A DNA stretch of 64,000 bases from contig NZ_JAMXLE010000002.1 of the NCBI RefSeq assembly GCF_024055895.1, positions 450,928 through 514,927 on the forward strand, given 5' to 3'. The notes under the pieces are model-generated. The model worked only from the letters and a program-made list of their open reading frames with translations. It was not told where the DNA came from and searched no databases. Shown here in pieces: positions 26,073 to 34,560 of this stretch. The translations under genes were made by a program, and so were the position numbers. Source of the DNA: Rhizobium sp. L1K21 (GTDB lineage: Bacteria; Pseudomonadota; Alphaproteobacteria; Rhizobiales; Rhizobiaceae). The first letter of the stretch is position 1, and every line of letters starts with the position of its first letter.

Positions 26073-26107
26073 GTCTTTCCCCCTAGAATTCCTCGACTCA
26101 TCAAGCC

Positions 26108-27361
26108 TTACCGGCAATTTAGAGCCTTTTCCCGCGCGACAATTGTCTCGACCTCCCGCTTTTCCGCAGGTGTGAGACGGATGTTGCCGGCGGAGACGCC
26201 GACGAGGCAGCCTTCGTTGGAGAAGGTCTGACGGCCACGGGTGCTTTGGAAACAATAGCCATTCCGAGCATAAATGGCATTGCGCCGATACCAGAGGCTG
26301 TCGCAACTTTCCGCCGCTGGCGCGGGCTCATACGTGTTGGTGCCGCGAAACCGTATCCAGTTGGAATGCGCCCAGCCAAGGGCACCGGCTTCAGTCAGAA
26401 CCTTGAACCACACGCCGTCTTGCTCAAGCACCTGCAGCCGTGTGCCCTCGGTCATTTTCATGATGCGATGGGCAGACGACGATGTGCCATCGCGCAGAGC
26501 AAGAAAGCCGTCGCCGTTGGGGTCGAGACCAGCCACTTCGTAAGTAAAGAGAGACGCGGCCTGCTGTGCGGGCTTCGGCTCGGCGATGACGGGCTTCTCT
26601 GCGTTGATTTTCGCGTTTGGCGCCAGGTAAATCCGCTCGATCAGCGATGAGTTTTCCCAGGGGATCTGCTCGCTATTGGTTTCTTCGACTACATCACGAC
26701 GCACCTTGCGCATCACTTCGTGGAGATCATCATCGGTGGAGGGCAGATATTTCAGAAGCGCTGTCGTGAAAGGGCTGTTGCGACCTGCGCCATCGGAGGC
26801 GACGTTGCCCGGCTGTGTGGAAAAGGCGATGAAGGAGCCGACGCCCGCATCCACCTTGGCCAGACCGCGCGACGGGCCGCCGATGGAGCGACCCGTTGCC
26901 GGCAGTTCAAAGGGGTTGTTCCGGCAGGCATCCAGTATGATGATATTGCGATCCGCCCTGCTCTCCATTTCGGCGAGAACAGTCTGAAGTTTGACCGAGC
27001 GCTCCCGTATCGCGCTTTCATCTTCCCCGAAAGCATCAACCGGGATCAGAAAATTTTCCGCGCCAAATTGCACGGCATGTCCTGAAAAATAAAAAAGCCC
27101 GATATCATCCGGTTGCAGGGTCTTCCGCACCTCCTGGGCCAGCTTCAATATGTCCGCGCGCGCAAGATCAGTTCCCAGGAAAACCCGAAATCCCAATCCC
27201 TCGAGCGTCGCAGCAACGTCTTTTGCGTCCTGTGCGGCATTCGGCAATTTGTTGACTTGCTGATAATCCGAGTTGCCGATGACCAGGGCCACCTTTTCTG
27301 CGGACAAAGCCGCCAGCGGAAAAGAACAAAATATCAAAAGACACAATATGGTGCGCAGCAA
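26108..27361 (-). CDS. secreted caspase-like (peptidase C14) protein with SH3-like and YARHG domains
   Basis: A 417-residue protein with a signal peptide (about 1-20), a caspase-type domain at about 22-240, and a C-terminal half with an SH3-like segment and a YARHG domain. The catalytic pair is visible: His in FYFSGHAVQFG and Cys in IIILDACRNNPF. The YARHG region is CDSLWYRRNAIYARNGYCF, then FSNEGCL; this domain is found in extracytoplasmic proteins and may bind cell wall. Similar proteins are common in rhizobia but their substrates are not known. The start is a TTG at 27361; no ATG exists before the catalytic domain. It is alone in its transcription unit. Confidence 0.85.
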   Translation of the reverse strand: MLRTILCLLIFCSFPLAALSAEKVALVIGNSDYQQVNKLPNAAQDAKDVAATLEGLGFRVFLGTDLARADILKLAQEVRKTLQPDDIGLFYFSGHAVQFGAENFLIPVDAFGEDESAIRERSVKLQTVLAEMESRADRNIIILDACRNNPFELPATGRSIGGPSRGLAKVDAGVGSFIAFSTQPGNVASDGAGRNSPFTTALLKYLPSTDDDLHEVMRKVRRDVVEETNSEQIPWENSSLIERIYLAPNAKINAEKPVIAEPKPAQQAASLFTYEVAGLDPNGDGFLALRDGTSSSAHRIMKMTEGTRLQVLEQDGVWFKVLTEAGALGWAHSNWIRFRGTNTYEPAPAAESCDSLWYRRNAIYARNGYCFQSTRGRQTFSNEGCLVGVSAGNIRLTPAEKREVETIVAREKALNCR

Positions 27362-27472
27362 AACCGACCCCGCCCTGGCTGAAAATAGAAGCTACCGGCA
27401 AACAATACATGCGATCAGCATATTCGTCACCCATGGCACTTTTTTAATAGTGCCCGGGCAGGGAAATCGCAC

Positions 27473-27507
27473 AAAAAAACGCCTCTGTGCGTTAAGCAGA
27501 GAGGCGT
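27473..27507 (-). terminator. intrinsic terminator of the F420-dependent oxidoreductase gene
   Basis: On the minus strand ACGCCTCT (27507-27500) pairs with AGAGGCGT (27486-27479) around a 13-nt loop, and seven T residues follow (27479-27473). It starts 27 bases after the oxidoreductase stop codon and separates this gene from the caspase-like gene further left. Confidence 0.85.
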
Positions 27508-27533
27508 CTCGTTGAAAAGCCAGATCGGCCAGC

Positions 27534-28538
27534 TTAGCCGTTGAAAGCTGGAATAACCTTTTCTGCGTAGTCGGCAATCACCTTTTCCTCATCGCCGCTG
27601 TCGAGATAGATATTGAACTGGGTAACTCCAGCTGCTTCCAGAGCCCTGATCTTGGCGATGTGCTCATCCGTTGCTCCAAGCACCGTGAAGGAATCGACCA
27701 CGTCGTCGGTGATGAAGTCGAGGTACGGATTGTCGCTCTGGCCGTGTTTTGAATAATCGTAGCCGCGGCGTTTTTCGATGTAGGATGTCAGGCTTGCCGG
27801 CACGAGATCGGTATCGGAGCCATATTTCTCAACGATATCAGCCACATGGTTGCCCACCATTGCCGGAAACCACTTGACCAGTTCGCGGCCGTGCGTCTTG
27901 TCGCCGGTGATCGCAGGTGCAGCCGCCATGATGCGGAATTTTGACATGTCGCGGCCTGCCGCTTCACCGGCGGCCTTGGCCTGATCGCCCAGCCATTTGC
28001 AGATGCCGGGATCCGCAATCTGAAGGATCAGGCCGTCGCCGACCTCGCCAGCCGTTGCCAAGGCCTTCGGTCCATAGGCGGCAATCCACATCGGCGGTTC
28101 ATGGCCAACCGCCCAAGGGAACTGAACGGGCTCCGGGCATTCGCCATATTGCGCTTCTTCGCCCTTGATCAGCTTTCTGAGCACTTCGGTAAATTCGGCA
28201 ACGCGGGCAAGCGTTGCCGGCTTCTTGCCCATGACACGAACCGCGCTATCGCCGCGGCCGATGCCAACATCAAAACGGTCACCGGATTGTTTGGCGAGAG
28301 AACCGAAGAGGCTGGCGGCCACAGACCAGTCGCGGCTGTTCGGATTGGTCACGCAGGGGCCGAAACGCATCTTCTCAGTGTGTTCCATGCACATGGCCAT
28401 CGCCACATAACTGTCGCGCCACAGGATATGGCTGTCATAGAACCAACAATAGGTAAAACCGGCATTTTCTGCCTGTCGAACGAGCGCAATTGCCCGCTTC
28501 GGCTCCACGAATCCCTTGAAGCAAATACCAAATTCCAT
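27534..28538 (-). CDS. LLM-class F420-dependent oxidoreductase, Mer-like (TIGR03842/CPS_4043 type)
   Basis: A 334-residue TIM-barrel protein of the luciferase-like monooxygenase superfamily, starting MEFGICFKGFVEPKRAIALV. It resembles methylenetetrahydromethanopterin reductase (Mer) and the TIGR03842 subgroup; motifs are FYDSHILWRDSYVAM, FGPCVTNPNSRDW and DVGIGRGDSAVRVMGKKPATL. Subgroup members are often annotated as F420-dependent by homology only. Here the gene diverges from a complete F420 locus with only 156 bases between starts, which supports real F420 use. The substrate is unknown. A terminator follows at 27473-27507. Confidence 0.85.
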   Translation of the reverse strand: MEFGICFKGFVEPKRAIALVRQAENAGFTYCWFYDSHILWRDSYVAMAMCMEHTEKMRFGPCVTNPNSRDWSVAASLFGSLAKQSGDRFDVGIGRGDSAVRVMGKKPATLARVAEFTEVLRKLIKGEEAQYGECPEPVQFPWAVGHEPPMWIAAYGPKALATAGEVGDGLILQIADPGICKWLGDQAKAAGEAAGRDMSKFRIMAAAPAITGDKTHGRELVKWFPAMVGNHVADIVEKYGSDTDLVPASLTSYIEKRRGYDYSKHGQSDNPYLDFITDDVVDSFTVLGATDEHIAKIRALEAAGVTQFNIYLDSGDEEKVIADYAEKVIPAFNG

Positions 28539-28694
28539 CTACGCCAGTCCTTTTTCCCAGTTTGTCGCGCCGTATGCCCGGCTTCTTCGGTCCCTACATT
28601 TCATCATTTTTTGGCTTTTGTAAAAAAATTTTTGACCAACTGTTAAATTTTCTTGCGTTGCGGCCCGCACCTGTCATTGAATGGAAATGGAGAC

Positions 28695-29699
28695 ATGACG
28701 GGGCGGCCAGTGGGGCCGGATGGAAAACGGCAAGACGTGAGCGTGACAAAGAACAAGGTCATAGCGATTTCTGGTGGCGTGGGCGGCGCAAAGCTTTCGA
28801 TGGGCCTTGCGTCGGAAATGGACGCGCGCAACCTCACCGTGATCGTCAATACCGGCGATGATTCCTGGCATTTCGGCCTCTTCGTGACACCCGACATAGA
28901 TACCCAGCTATATACCTTATCAGGGCGCGCCGACCTCGACCGCGGATGGGGACGAAGTGGCGAAACATGGCATGCTATGGATGCGCTGCGTGAGCTTGGC
29001 GAGGACGTCTGGTTCAACATTGGCGACAAGGATATCGCGACCAACCTTCTGCGCACCATGCGTCTGAGCCGCGGTGATCGGCTGACCGAGATTACCGCAG
29101 ATTTTGCGCGCGCATTCGGCATTGAAACGCGGCTCCTGCCAATGAGCGATATGCCGGTCTCGACGCAGCTGAAATGCGCCGACGGCGATTATGATTTCCA
29201 TGACTGGTTTGTGGCCGCACGCGCTGAACCGACAGTGCAGGAGGTGGTTTTCCGAGGTGCGGAGCGCGCTTCAATGACAGCGGAAGTCGAGACCGCGCTG
29301 GCTGATCCTGAACTGGCGGCCATTGTTGTCTGCCCGTCCAATCCTTTTCTTTCGATCGGTCCGGTTTTATCCGTGCCGGGGCTGCGCCAGATGCTGAAAG
29401 ACAGCCCTGCACCGGTGATCGGCGTCACGCCTGTCGTGAGCGGTCAGGCCATCAAGGGACCGACTGCAGCGATGATGAAGGGGTTTGGACTTCCCGTTTC
29501 CGCCTCCGCGGCAGCGCGTTTCCACGCCGACATTTTTGATGGATATATTCTGGACGAGCGCGACGCCGGGCAGGTGGGCGAATTCGCCTATATCGGCAGT
29601 GGCCTGCCGGTCGCTTTGGCCGACACGATGATGGTCGATCTTGACGCAAAACGGCGGCTGGCGCGCGCGGTGCTCGAATTCGCGGAGACCTTGCGATGA
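28695..29699 (+). CDS. cofD: CofD/FbiA, phospholactyl-type transferase of F420 biosynthesis
   Basis: A protein of about 334 residues of the CofD family, which transfers a phospholactyl, phosphoenolpyruvyl or phosphoglyceryl group from its GPP-activated form onto Fo to give F420-0 or a variant. Marks are the N-terminal ISGGVGGAKLSMGLAS, VNTGDDSWHFGLFVTPDID, and DKDIATNLLRTMRLSRG, then CPSNPFLSIGPVLSVPG. The ATG at 28695 follows GGAGA closely; a GTG about 14 codons later is an alternative. It overlaps cofC by 4 bases (ATGA), so the genes are translationally coupled. It opens the rightward F420 operon. Confidence 0.93.
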   Translation: MTGRPVGPDGKRQDVSVTKNKVIAISGGVGGAKLSMGLASEMDARNLTVIVNTGDDSWHFGLFVTPDIDTQLYTLSGRADLDRGWGRSGETWHAMDALRELGEDVWFNIGDKDIATNLLRTMRLSRGDRLTEITADFARAFGIETRLLPMSDMPVSTQLKCADGDYDFHDWFVAARAEPTVQEVVFRGAERASMTAEVETALADPELAAIVVCPSNPFLSIGPVLSVPGLRQMLKDSPAPVIGVTPVVSGQAIKGPTAAMMKGFGLPVSASAAARFHADIFDGYILDERDAGQVGEFAYIGSGLPVALADTMMVDLDAKRRLARAVLEFAETLR

Positions 29700-30367
29700 C
29701 GGTTTGGGCGCTCATCCCGGTAAAGCCTTTCGCCGTTGCCAAAAGCCGGCTCTCTTCCGTGCTGGGCGCCGAACAGCGCGCAAAGCTGGCCGAAGCGATG
29801 CTTTGCGATACGCTGGCAACCGTTCGCGCTGACGAGCGTGTGGCCGGGATTTGTGTCGTGACCAGCGATCCGCAGGCAGCCTTCATTGCAGGTCGCCATG
29901 GCGCACGGGTTCTCGACGATACCGTCGGCGAGTTGAACGATGCTCTGGAAGCCGGACGCAGCTGGGTCAAAGGGCAGGTCAGATGCGCGCCATTGCTGGT
30001 CCTGCCAACTGATCTGCCGACATTTCGACCTTACGACCTCGACAAGCTTTTGAAGCGCCTTTCAAGTCCCAGAAGTGTGGTCATCGCCGCGGCGCACGAT
30101 GGTGACGGCACCAATGCAATCTTGCTGGGAGAGCGGGCCGAGATGCCCTTCGCATTCGGGCCTGGCAGTTTTTTCCGCCATTTGGCGATTGCCGAAACGA
30201 AAGGGTTGAAGGTCGAAACGCTGCAGCTCGACGGAATAGCGCGCGACCTGGACCGACCGGAAGATATCGCACCCATTCTGGCGCGCACATCAACCGGCAA
30301 GGCAGCATCGCTGTTGCTGGAAGCCTTCGGTCTCGCCAGGCTTTCCGAAACGATGGGAGCGCTGTGA
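29696..30367 (+). CDS. cofC: CofC/FbiD, guanylyltransferase of F420 biosynthesis
   Basis: A 223-residue nucleotidyltransferase that activates the three-carbon unit (2-phospholactate, PEP or 3-phosphoglycerate) with GTP. Family marks are the start WALIPVKPFAVAKSRLS, VVTSDPQAAFIAGRHGARV and the metal site LVLPTDLPTFRPYDLDKLL, followed by AAHDGDGTNAILL and FGPGSFFRH. Which C3 compound it uses cannot be read by eye. Its ATG overlaps the end of cofD and its stop overlaps the start of fbiC by 1 base. Confidence 0.92.
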   Translation: MTVWALIPVKPFAVAKSRLSSVLGAEQRAKLAEAMLCDTLATVRADERVAGICVVTSDPQAAFIAGRHGARVLDDTVGELNDALEAGRSWVKGQVRCAPLLVLPTDLPTFRPYDLDKLLKRLSSPRSVVIAAAHDGDGTNAILLGERAEMPFAFGPGSFFRHLAIAETKGLKVETLQLDGIARDLDRPEDIAPILARTSTGKAASLLLEAFGLARLSETMGAL

Positions 30368-32745
30368 TGCTGCTCTCCGGGCTGGATACGCGCACCAAGG
30401 CATTATTGCAGGCTAACGATCTGCAGGCGTTGATGCGCGCTGCGCGCTACAAGCGGGATCGGACATATCCTGCGCTGATCACCTATTCTCCCAAGGTCTT
30501 CATTCCGCTGACAAAAGCCTGCCGGGACGTCTGCCACTATTGCACCTTCGCCAAACCGCCGCGCCGTGGGCAGAACATTTATCTTTCGGCTGAGGAGGTG
30601 CTCGCGATTGCCAGAGAGGGCGCAAAGGCCGGCTGCCGTGAGGCGCTTTTCACGCTCGGTGAAAAGCCGGAGCTTCGTTACCGGGCCGCGCGCGAAGAAC
30701 TGCAAAGGCTGGGCTTTGAAAGCACCGTCGCCTATCTGGCGCATGTAGCGGCGCTCGTTCGCGATGAAACAGGTCTTCTTCCGCATCTCAACCCTGGCAC
30801 GCTGACTGCCGAGGAATTTCGAGCGCTTCGCGCGAGCGGTGCTTCCATGGGCATGATGCTGGAAACCACCTCTGATCGCCTTTCAGAGCGCGGCGGCCCG
30901 CATTTCGGCTCCCCGGACAAGACGCCTTCTGTTCGCCTTGCCACGCTGGAGGCAGCCGGCGAAGCAAAGGTTCCCTTTACCACCGGCATACTGATCGGCA
31001 TTGGGGAAACGCGCGAAGAGCGCCTGGACGCGCTTTTGAAGATCCGCGATGCGCATGCTCGTCATGGGCATGTTCAGGAAGTGATCGTGCAAAATTTCCT
31101 GCCCAAGATGGACACGAAGATGCGGGCGTTTCCGCCCGCCGATCCGCTGGAGCATCAATGGACGATTGCCGCTGCGCGTCTCATCCTCCAGGACGAAATC
31201 AGCCTGCAGGCACCGCCGAACCTTGCAGCCGGAACCGGGGCGGAATTGATTGAGGCCGGGATCAACGATTGGGGCGGCGTGTCGCCCGTCACCATCGATC
31301 ACGTCAATCCTGAAGCACCCTGGCCAAACCTTGAGCGCCTGGCGGAAATTACCGAACAATGCGGCAAGACGCTTGCGCCACGGCTGACCATTTATCCTCG
31401 CTATCTGCGGGAAGCCGGAAAATGGCTGCATCCCAAGATGGTGAAACATGTTCTGAATGCCGCCGATGCTGAGGGCATGGCCTTCGAAGGCGAATGGGTG
31501 CCGGGCGCGCTTGAAGCGCCGCCGGTCATTCGCAACAAAGGTCCAATTGATGAGCGCATTCAAGCAATATTGGCAAAGCCGCCAGGAAGTGCTTTGAGCG
31601 AAGAGGAAATCGTCACGCTCTTTTCTGCGCGCGATGCTTCCTTCCATGCGGTCTGCGCCCATGCTGATGCGTTGCGCAAGACAGTGAACGGCGACCGCAC
31701 GCACTATGTGGTCACGCGCAACATCAATTATACGAATGTCTGCACCTATGGCTGCAAGTTCTGCGCCTTTTCCAAAGGCAAGACACATGAAGAGCTACGC
31801 GGCCCGGCATACGACCTTGATATGGGCGAGTTTTCACGCCGCGTACGTGAGGCATGGGCACGTGGTGCGACGGAAATATGCCTACAAGGCGGCATTCATC
31901 CTTCCTACACTGGCGAGACCTATCTGAACCTGCTGAATGAAGCAAAGCAGGCTGCACCCGGCATACACATTCATGCGTTTTCGCCGCTGGAGATCTGGCA
32001 GGGTGCAGCGACCTTGGGAATGAGCTTGGATGAATTTCTTGGCCGGCTAAAGAATTCCGGCCTGTCTTCGCTTCCGGGCACTGCTGCAGAAATTCTGGAT
32101 GATGAAATTCGAGCGGTCATAGCCCCGGACAAGATAAAGACAGACGAATGGTTTGCTGTCATGCGGGCGGCACACCGGCTTGGTCTCAAGAGCACGGCAA
32201 CGATCATGTATGGCCATGTCGAGCAGCCGGTTCATTGGGCGCGCCATATGCTCAAATTGCGTGCGCACCAGCTTGCGTTTGGCGGTTTTACCGAGTTCGT
32301 TCCGCTGCCTTTCGTTGCTCTCGAAGCGCCGATTTATCTCCATGGCCGCTCCCGAAAAGGGCCGACATGGCGCGAAGCCGTGCTGATGCATGCCGTTGCC
32401 CGCATCGTGTTCCATGGCGTGATCGATCACATCCAGGCCTCGTGGGTCAAGATGGGGCCGCAGGGTGCTGCGACCTGCCTCAATGCCGGTGCAGACGACA
32501 TGGGCGGCACGTTGATGAACGAAAGCATCACGCGCGCTGCCGGGGCCGTTCACGGTCAGGAATTTGCGCCCTGGCAGATGGAGAGCCTCATCCGCGAACT
32601 TGGCCGCGAACCGCGCCAAAGGACAACGCTGTACGGGATTGCAAGCAAGGAGCGTCAGCAACGCGCCATGCAGGCGGCACCGCTTGAGGACATGGTCAAC
32701 ACACCGCTGAAAACGCGCAAGATGCGCCAACATCTGGACGCTTGA
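30367..32745 (+). CDS. fbiC: FbiC, Fo synthase (fused CofG-CofH radical SAM enzyme)
   Basis: A 792-residue fusion of two radical SAM domains that build 7,8-didemethyl-8-hydroxy-5-deazariboflavin (Fo) from tyrosine and a flavin precursor. The N-terminal CofG half has its [4Fe-4S] site in CRDVCHYCTFAKPPRRG (near residue 50); the C-terminal CofH half has CTYGCKFCAFSKGKT (near 460). Both are C-x3-C-x2-C, as required. The fused form is common in Actinobacteria and in the few F420-making proteobacteria, while archaea have two genes. ATG 30367 overlaps the cofC stop by 1 base. Confidence 0.96.
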   Translation: MLLSGLDTRTKALLQANDLQALMRAARYKRDRTYPALITYSPKVFIPLTKACRDVCHYCTFAKPPRRGQNIYLSAEEVLAIAREGAKAGCREALFTLGEKPELRYRAAREELQRLGFESTVAYLAHVAALVRDETGLLPHLNPGTLTAEEFRALRASGASMGMMLETTSDRLSERGGPHFGSPDKTPSVRLATLEAAGEAKVPFTTGILIGIGETREERLDALLKIRDAHARHGHVQEVIVQNFLPKMDTKMRAFPPADPLEHQWTIAAARLILQDEISLQAPPNLAAGTGAELIEAGINDWGGVSPVTIDHVNPEAPWPNLERLAEITEQCGKTLAPRLTIYPRYLREAGKWLHPKMVKHVLNAADAEGMAFEGEWVPGALEAPPVIRNKGPIDERIQAILAKPPGSALSEEEIVTLFSARDASFHAVCAHADALRKTVNGDRTHYVVTRNINYTNVCTYGCKFCAFSKGKTHEELRGPAYDLDMGEFSRRVREAWARGATEICLQGGIHPSYTGETYLNLLNEAKQAAPGIHIHAFSPLEIWQGAATLGMSLDEFLGRLKNSGLSSLPGTAAEILDDEIRAVIAPDKIKTDEWFAVMRAAHRLGLKSTATIMYGHVEQPVHWARHMLKLRAHQLAFGGFTEFVPLPFVALEAPIYLHGRSRKGPTWREAVLMHAVARIVFHGVIDHIQASWVKMGPQGAATCLNAGADDMGGTLMNESITRAAGAVHGQEFAPWQMESLIRELGREPRQRTTLYGIASKERQQRAMQAAPLEDMVNTPLKTRKMRQHLDA

Positions 32746-32770
32746 ACGAGAATAAAAGGGGACTATCCGC

Positions 32771-33775
32771 ATGCTACGCATAGGCTACAAGGCTTCCGCA
32801 GAACAGTTTCTGCCGCGCGATCTGATGGACTTTGCTGTCCTTGCCGAGGACGTTGGTCTCGACAGCGTTTTCATTTCCGATCACTTTCAGCCCTGGCGTC
32901 ACACCGGTGGCCACGCGCCGCATGCACTCGTCTGGCTTGGCGCTGTCGGTGCACGCACTGAACGCATTGCCCTTGGCACATCGGTGCTGACCCCGACATT
33001 CCGCCATCATCCTTCCATGGTTGCGCAAAGCTTCGGCACACTGGGCTCGATGTTTCCCGGACGCATTATTCTCGGCATCGGCACGGGCGAAGGCCTGAAC
33101 GAAGTGCCGGCAACGGGCTGCGAATGGCCCGAGCGCAAGGAACGATTCAGCCGTCTGCGCGAAGCCGTCCGGCTCATCCGTCAGCTCTGGAGCGAAGAGC
33201 GCGTGACCTTTGACGGGGAGTTTTACAAGACCGAAAGTGCAACGATCTACGATCGTCCCGACGAGCCGGTGCCGATTTATGTCGCCGCTGCCGGTCCGAT
33301 GATTGCCAAATATGCCGGGCGTTTCGGCGATGGATTTATCTGCACGTCTGGCAAGGCACCCTCGCTCTACAAGGACACCCTCATTCCAAATCTCGAGGAG
33401 GGGTTGAATGAAAAAGGACGCGCTTCATCCGAGGTTGATCGGATGATTGAGGTGAAGCTCTCCTTCGACAAGGATGTCGCCCGGGCCAAGGAGGACACAC
33501 GCTTCTGGGGTGCACTGGCGCTGACGCCCGATCAGAAAATGTCCGTTGAAGACCCACTGGAAATGGAAAAGCTGGCTGACAGCCTTTCCTCCGATCAGAC
33601 CGCAAGCCGCTGGATTGTGACTGGCGACCCCGAGGAAGTGGTCGAAAAGTTGAAACCCTATGCCGAACTGGGCTTCAACCATTTCGTCTTCCACGCGCCG
33701 GGACCCGATCAGCACCGCTTCCTGACCCAGTTTGCAGAAGAGGTTGCGCCGCGCATTCGCTCGACATTCGGATAA
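32771..33775 (+). CDS. fgd: F420-dependent glucose-6-phosphate dehydrogenase
   Basis: A 334-residue LLM-fold enzyme strongly resembling mycobacterial Fgd1, which oxidises glucose-6-phosphate to 6-phosphogluconolactone and reduces F420. It keeps RIGYKASAEQF at the start, SDHFQPWRHTGGHAP (equivalents of the active-site His40 and Trp44), GIGTGEGLNEV (equivalent of Glu109), AKYAGRFGDGFICTSGK, and late KMSVEDPLEMEKLADSL and HFVFHAPGPDQ. Related F420 alcohol dehydrogenases exist, but the match to Fgd is closer as I recall the sequences. It lies between fbiC and cofE in the operon, with AGGGG 10 bases before the ATG, and would supply F420H2 for the cell. Confidence 0.9.
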   Translation: MLRIGYKASAEQFLPRDLMDFAVLAEDVGLDSVFISDHFQPWRHTGGHAPHALVWLGAVGARTERIALGTSVLTPTFRHHPSMVAQSFGTLGSMFPGRIILGIGTGEGLNEVPATGCEWPERKERFSRLREAVRLIRQLWSEERVTFDGEFYKTESATIYDRPDEPVPIYVAAAGPMIAKYAGRFGDGFICTSGKAPSLYKDTLIPNLEEGLNEKGRASSEVDRMIEVKLSFDKDVARAKEDTRFWGALALTPDQKMSVEDPLEMEKLADSLSSDQTASRWIVTGDPEEVVEKLKPYAELGFNHFVFHAPGPDQHRFLTQFAEEVAPRIRSTFG

Positions 33776-33780
33776 GACCC

Positions 33781-34542
33781 GTGCCGCAACTGACACTGAC
33801 GGCGCTTGACGGCTTCCCGCTGGTTCAGCCAGGTGATGATCTGGCGCAGCTGATTGCCGACAGAATGGCCGCACAGGACATTACGCTGGCTGAAGGCGAT
33901 ATTCTGGTTCTGGCACAAAAGATCGTGTCGAAGGCGGAAGGGCGATTTCGCAATCTTTCAGACATCGCGCCCGGCGCTCAGGCTAAGCAACTAGCTGATG
34001 AAACGGGTAAGGACCCGCGCCTCGTGCAGGCTATCCTGGACGAAAGCACAGAGGTCGTGCGCAAGCGCAAGGGTGTTCTTGTTGTGCGCCACAGACTGGG
34101 CTTTGTCATGGCACAGGCCGGCATCGACCAATCCAATGTCGAGGGTGGTGATGATGATCGTATCCTCCTTCTGCCTGAAAACCCGGACGCTTCGGCTGAA
34201 GCGCTGCGCGATCAGCTGGGGCAAAAGCTTGGTATCAAACCCGGCATCGTTATCGCTGACAGCTTTGGCCGACCGTTTCGCAACGGAACTACAGGCATTG
34301 CCATTGGGGCAGCAGGCATTGAAAGCTTTGTCGACCGGCGCGGCGACACGGATCTTTTTGGGCGCACCCTACTGGTCTCCACCATTGCCCATGCCGATGA
34401 ATTGGCCAGTGCAGCATCCATCCTGATGGGTCAAGCCGATGAAGGCAGACCGGTGGTTCTGATCCGCGGCCTGCCGCCAGCGCAAAACCCTCTGCCGTCA
34501 TCATCTCTGATCCGACCGCTGGACGAAGATCTGTTTCGCTGA
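33781..34542 (+). CDS. cofE: CofE, coenzyme F420-0:L-glutamate ligase
   Basis: A 253-residue ligase adding gamma-linked glutamates to F420-0 using GTP. Marks are DNA-typical CofE blocks GDILVLAQKIVSKAEGR, DPRLVQAILDESTEVVR, RHRLGFVMAQAGIDQSN and IADSFGRPFRNGTTGIAIG, ending at VVLIRGLP. It begins with GTG at 33781, 5 bases after fgd. It consists of the ligase domain only; mycobacterial FbiB carries an extra C-terminal nitroreductase-like domain that reduces dehydro-F420-0, and neither that domain nor a separate homologue is seen in this window. Confidence 0.93.
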   Translation: MPQLTLTALDGFPLVQPGDDLAQLIADRMAAQDITLAEGDILVLAQKIVSKAEGRFRNLSDIAPGAQAKQLADETGKDPRLVQAILDESTEVVRKRKGVLVVRHRLGFVMAQAGIDQSNVEGGDDDRILLLPENPDASAEALRDQLGQKLGIKPGIVIADSFGRPFRNGTTGIAIGAAGIESFVDRRGDTDLFGRTLLVSTIAHADELASAASILMGQADEGRPVVLIRGLPPAQNPLPSSSLIRPLDEDLFR

Positions 34543-34560
34543 TTTCCGAAAACCGGCCAG

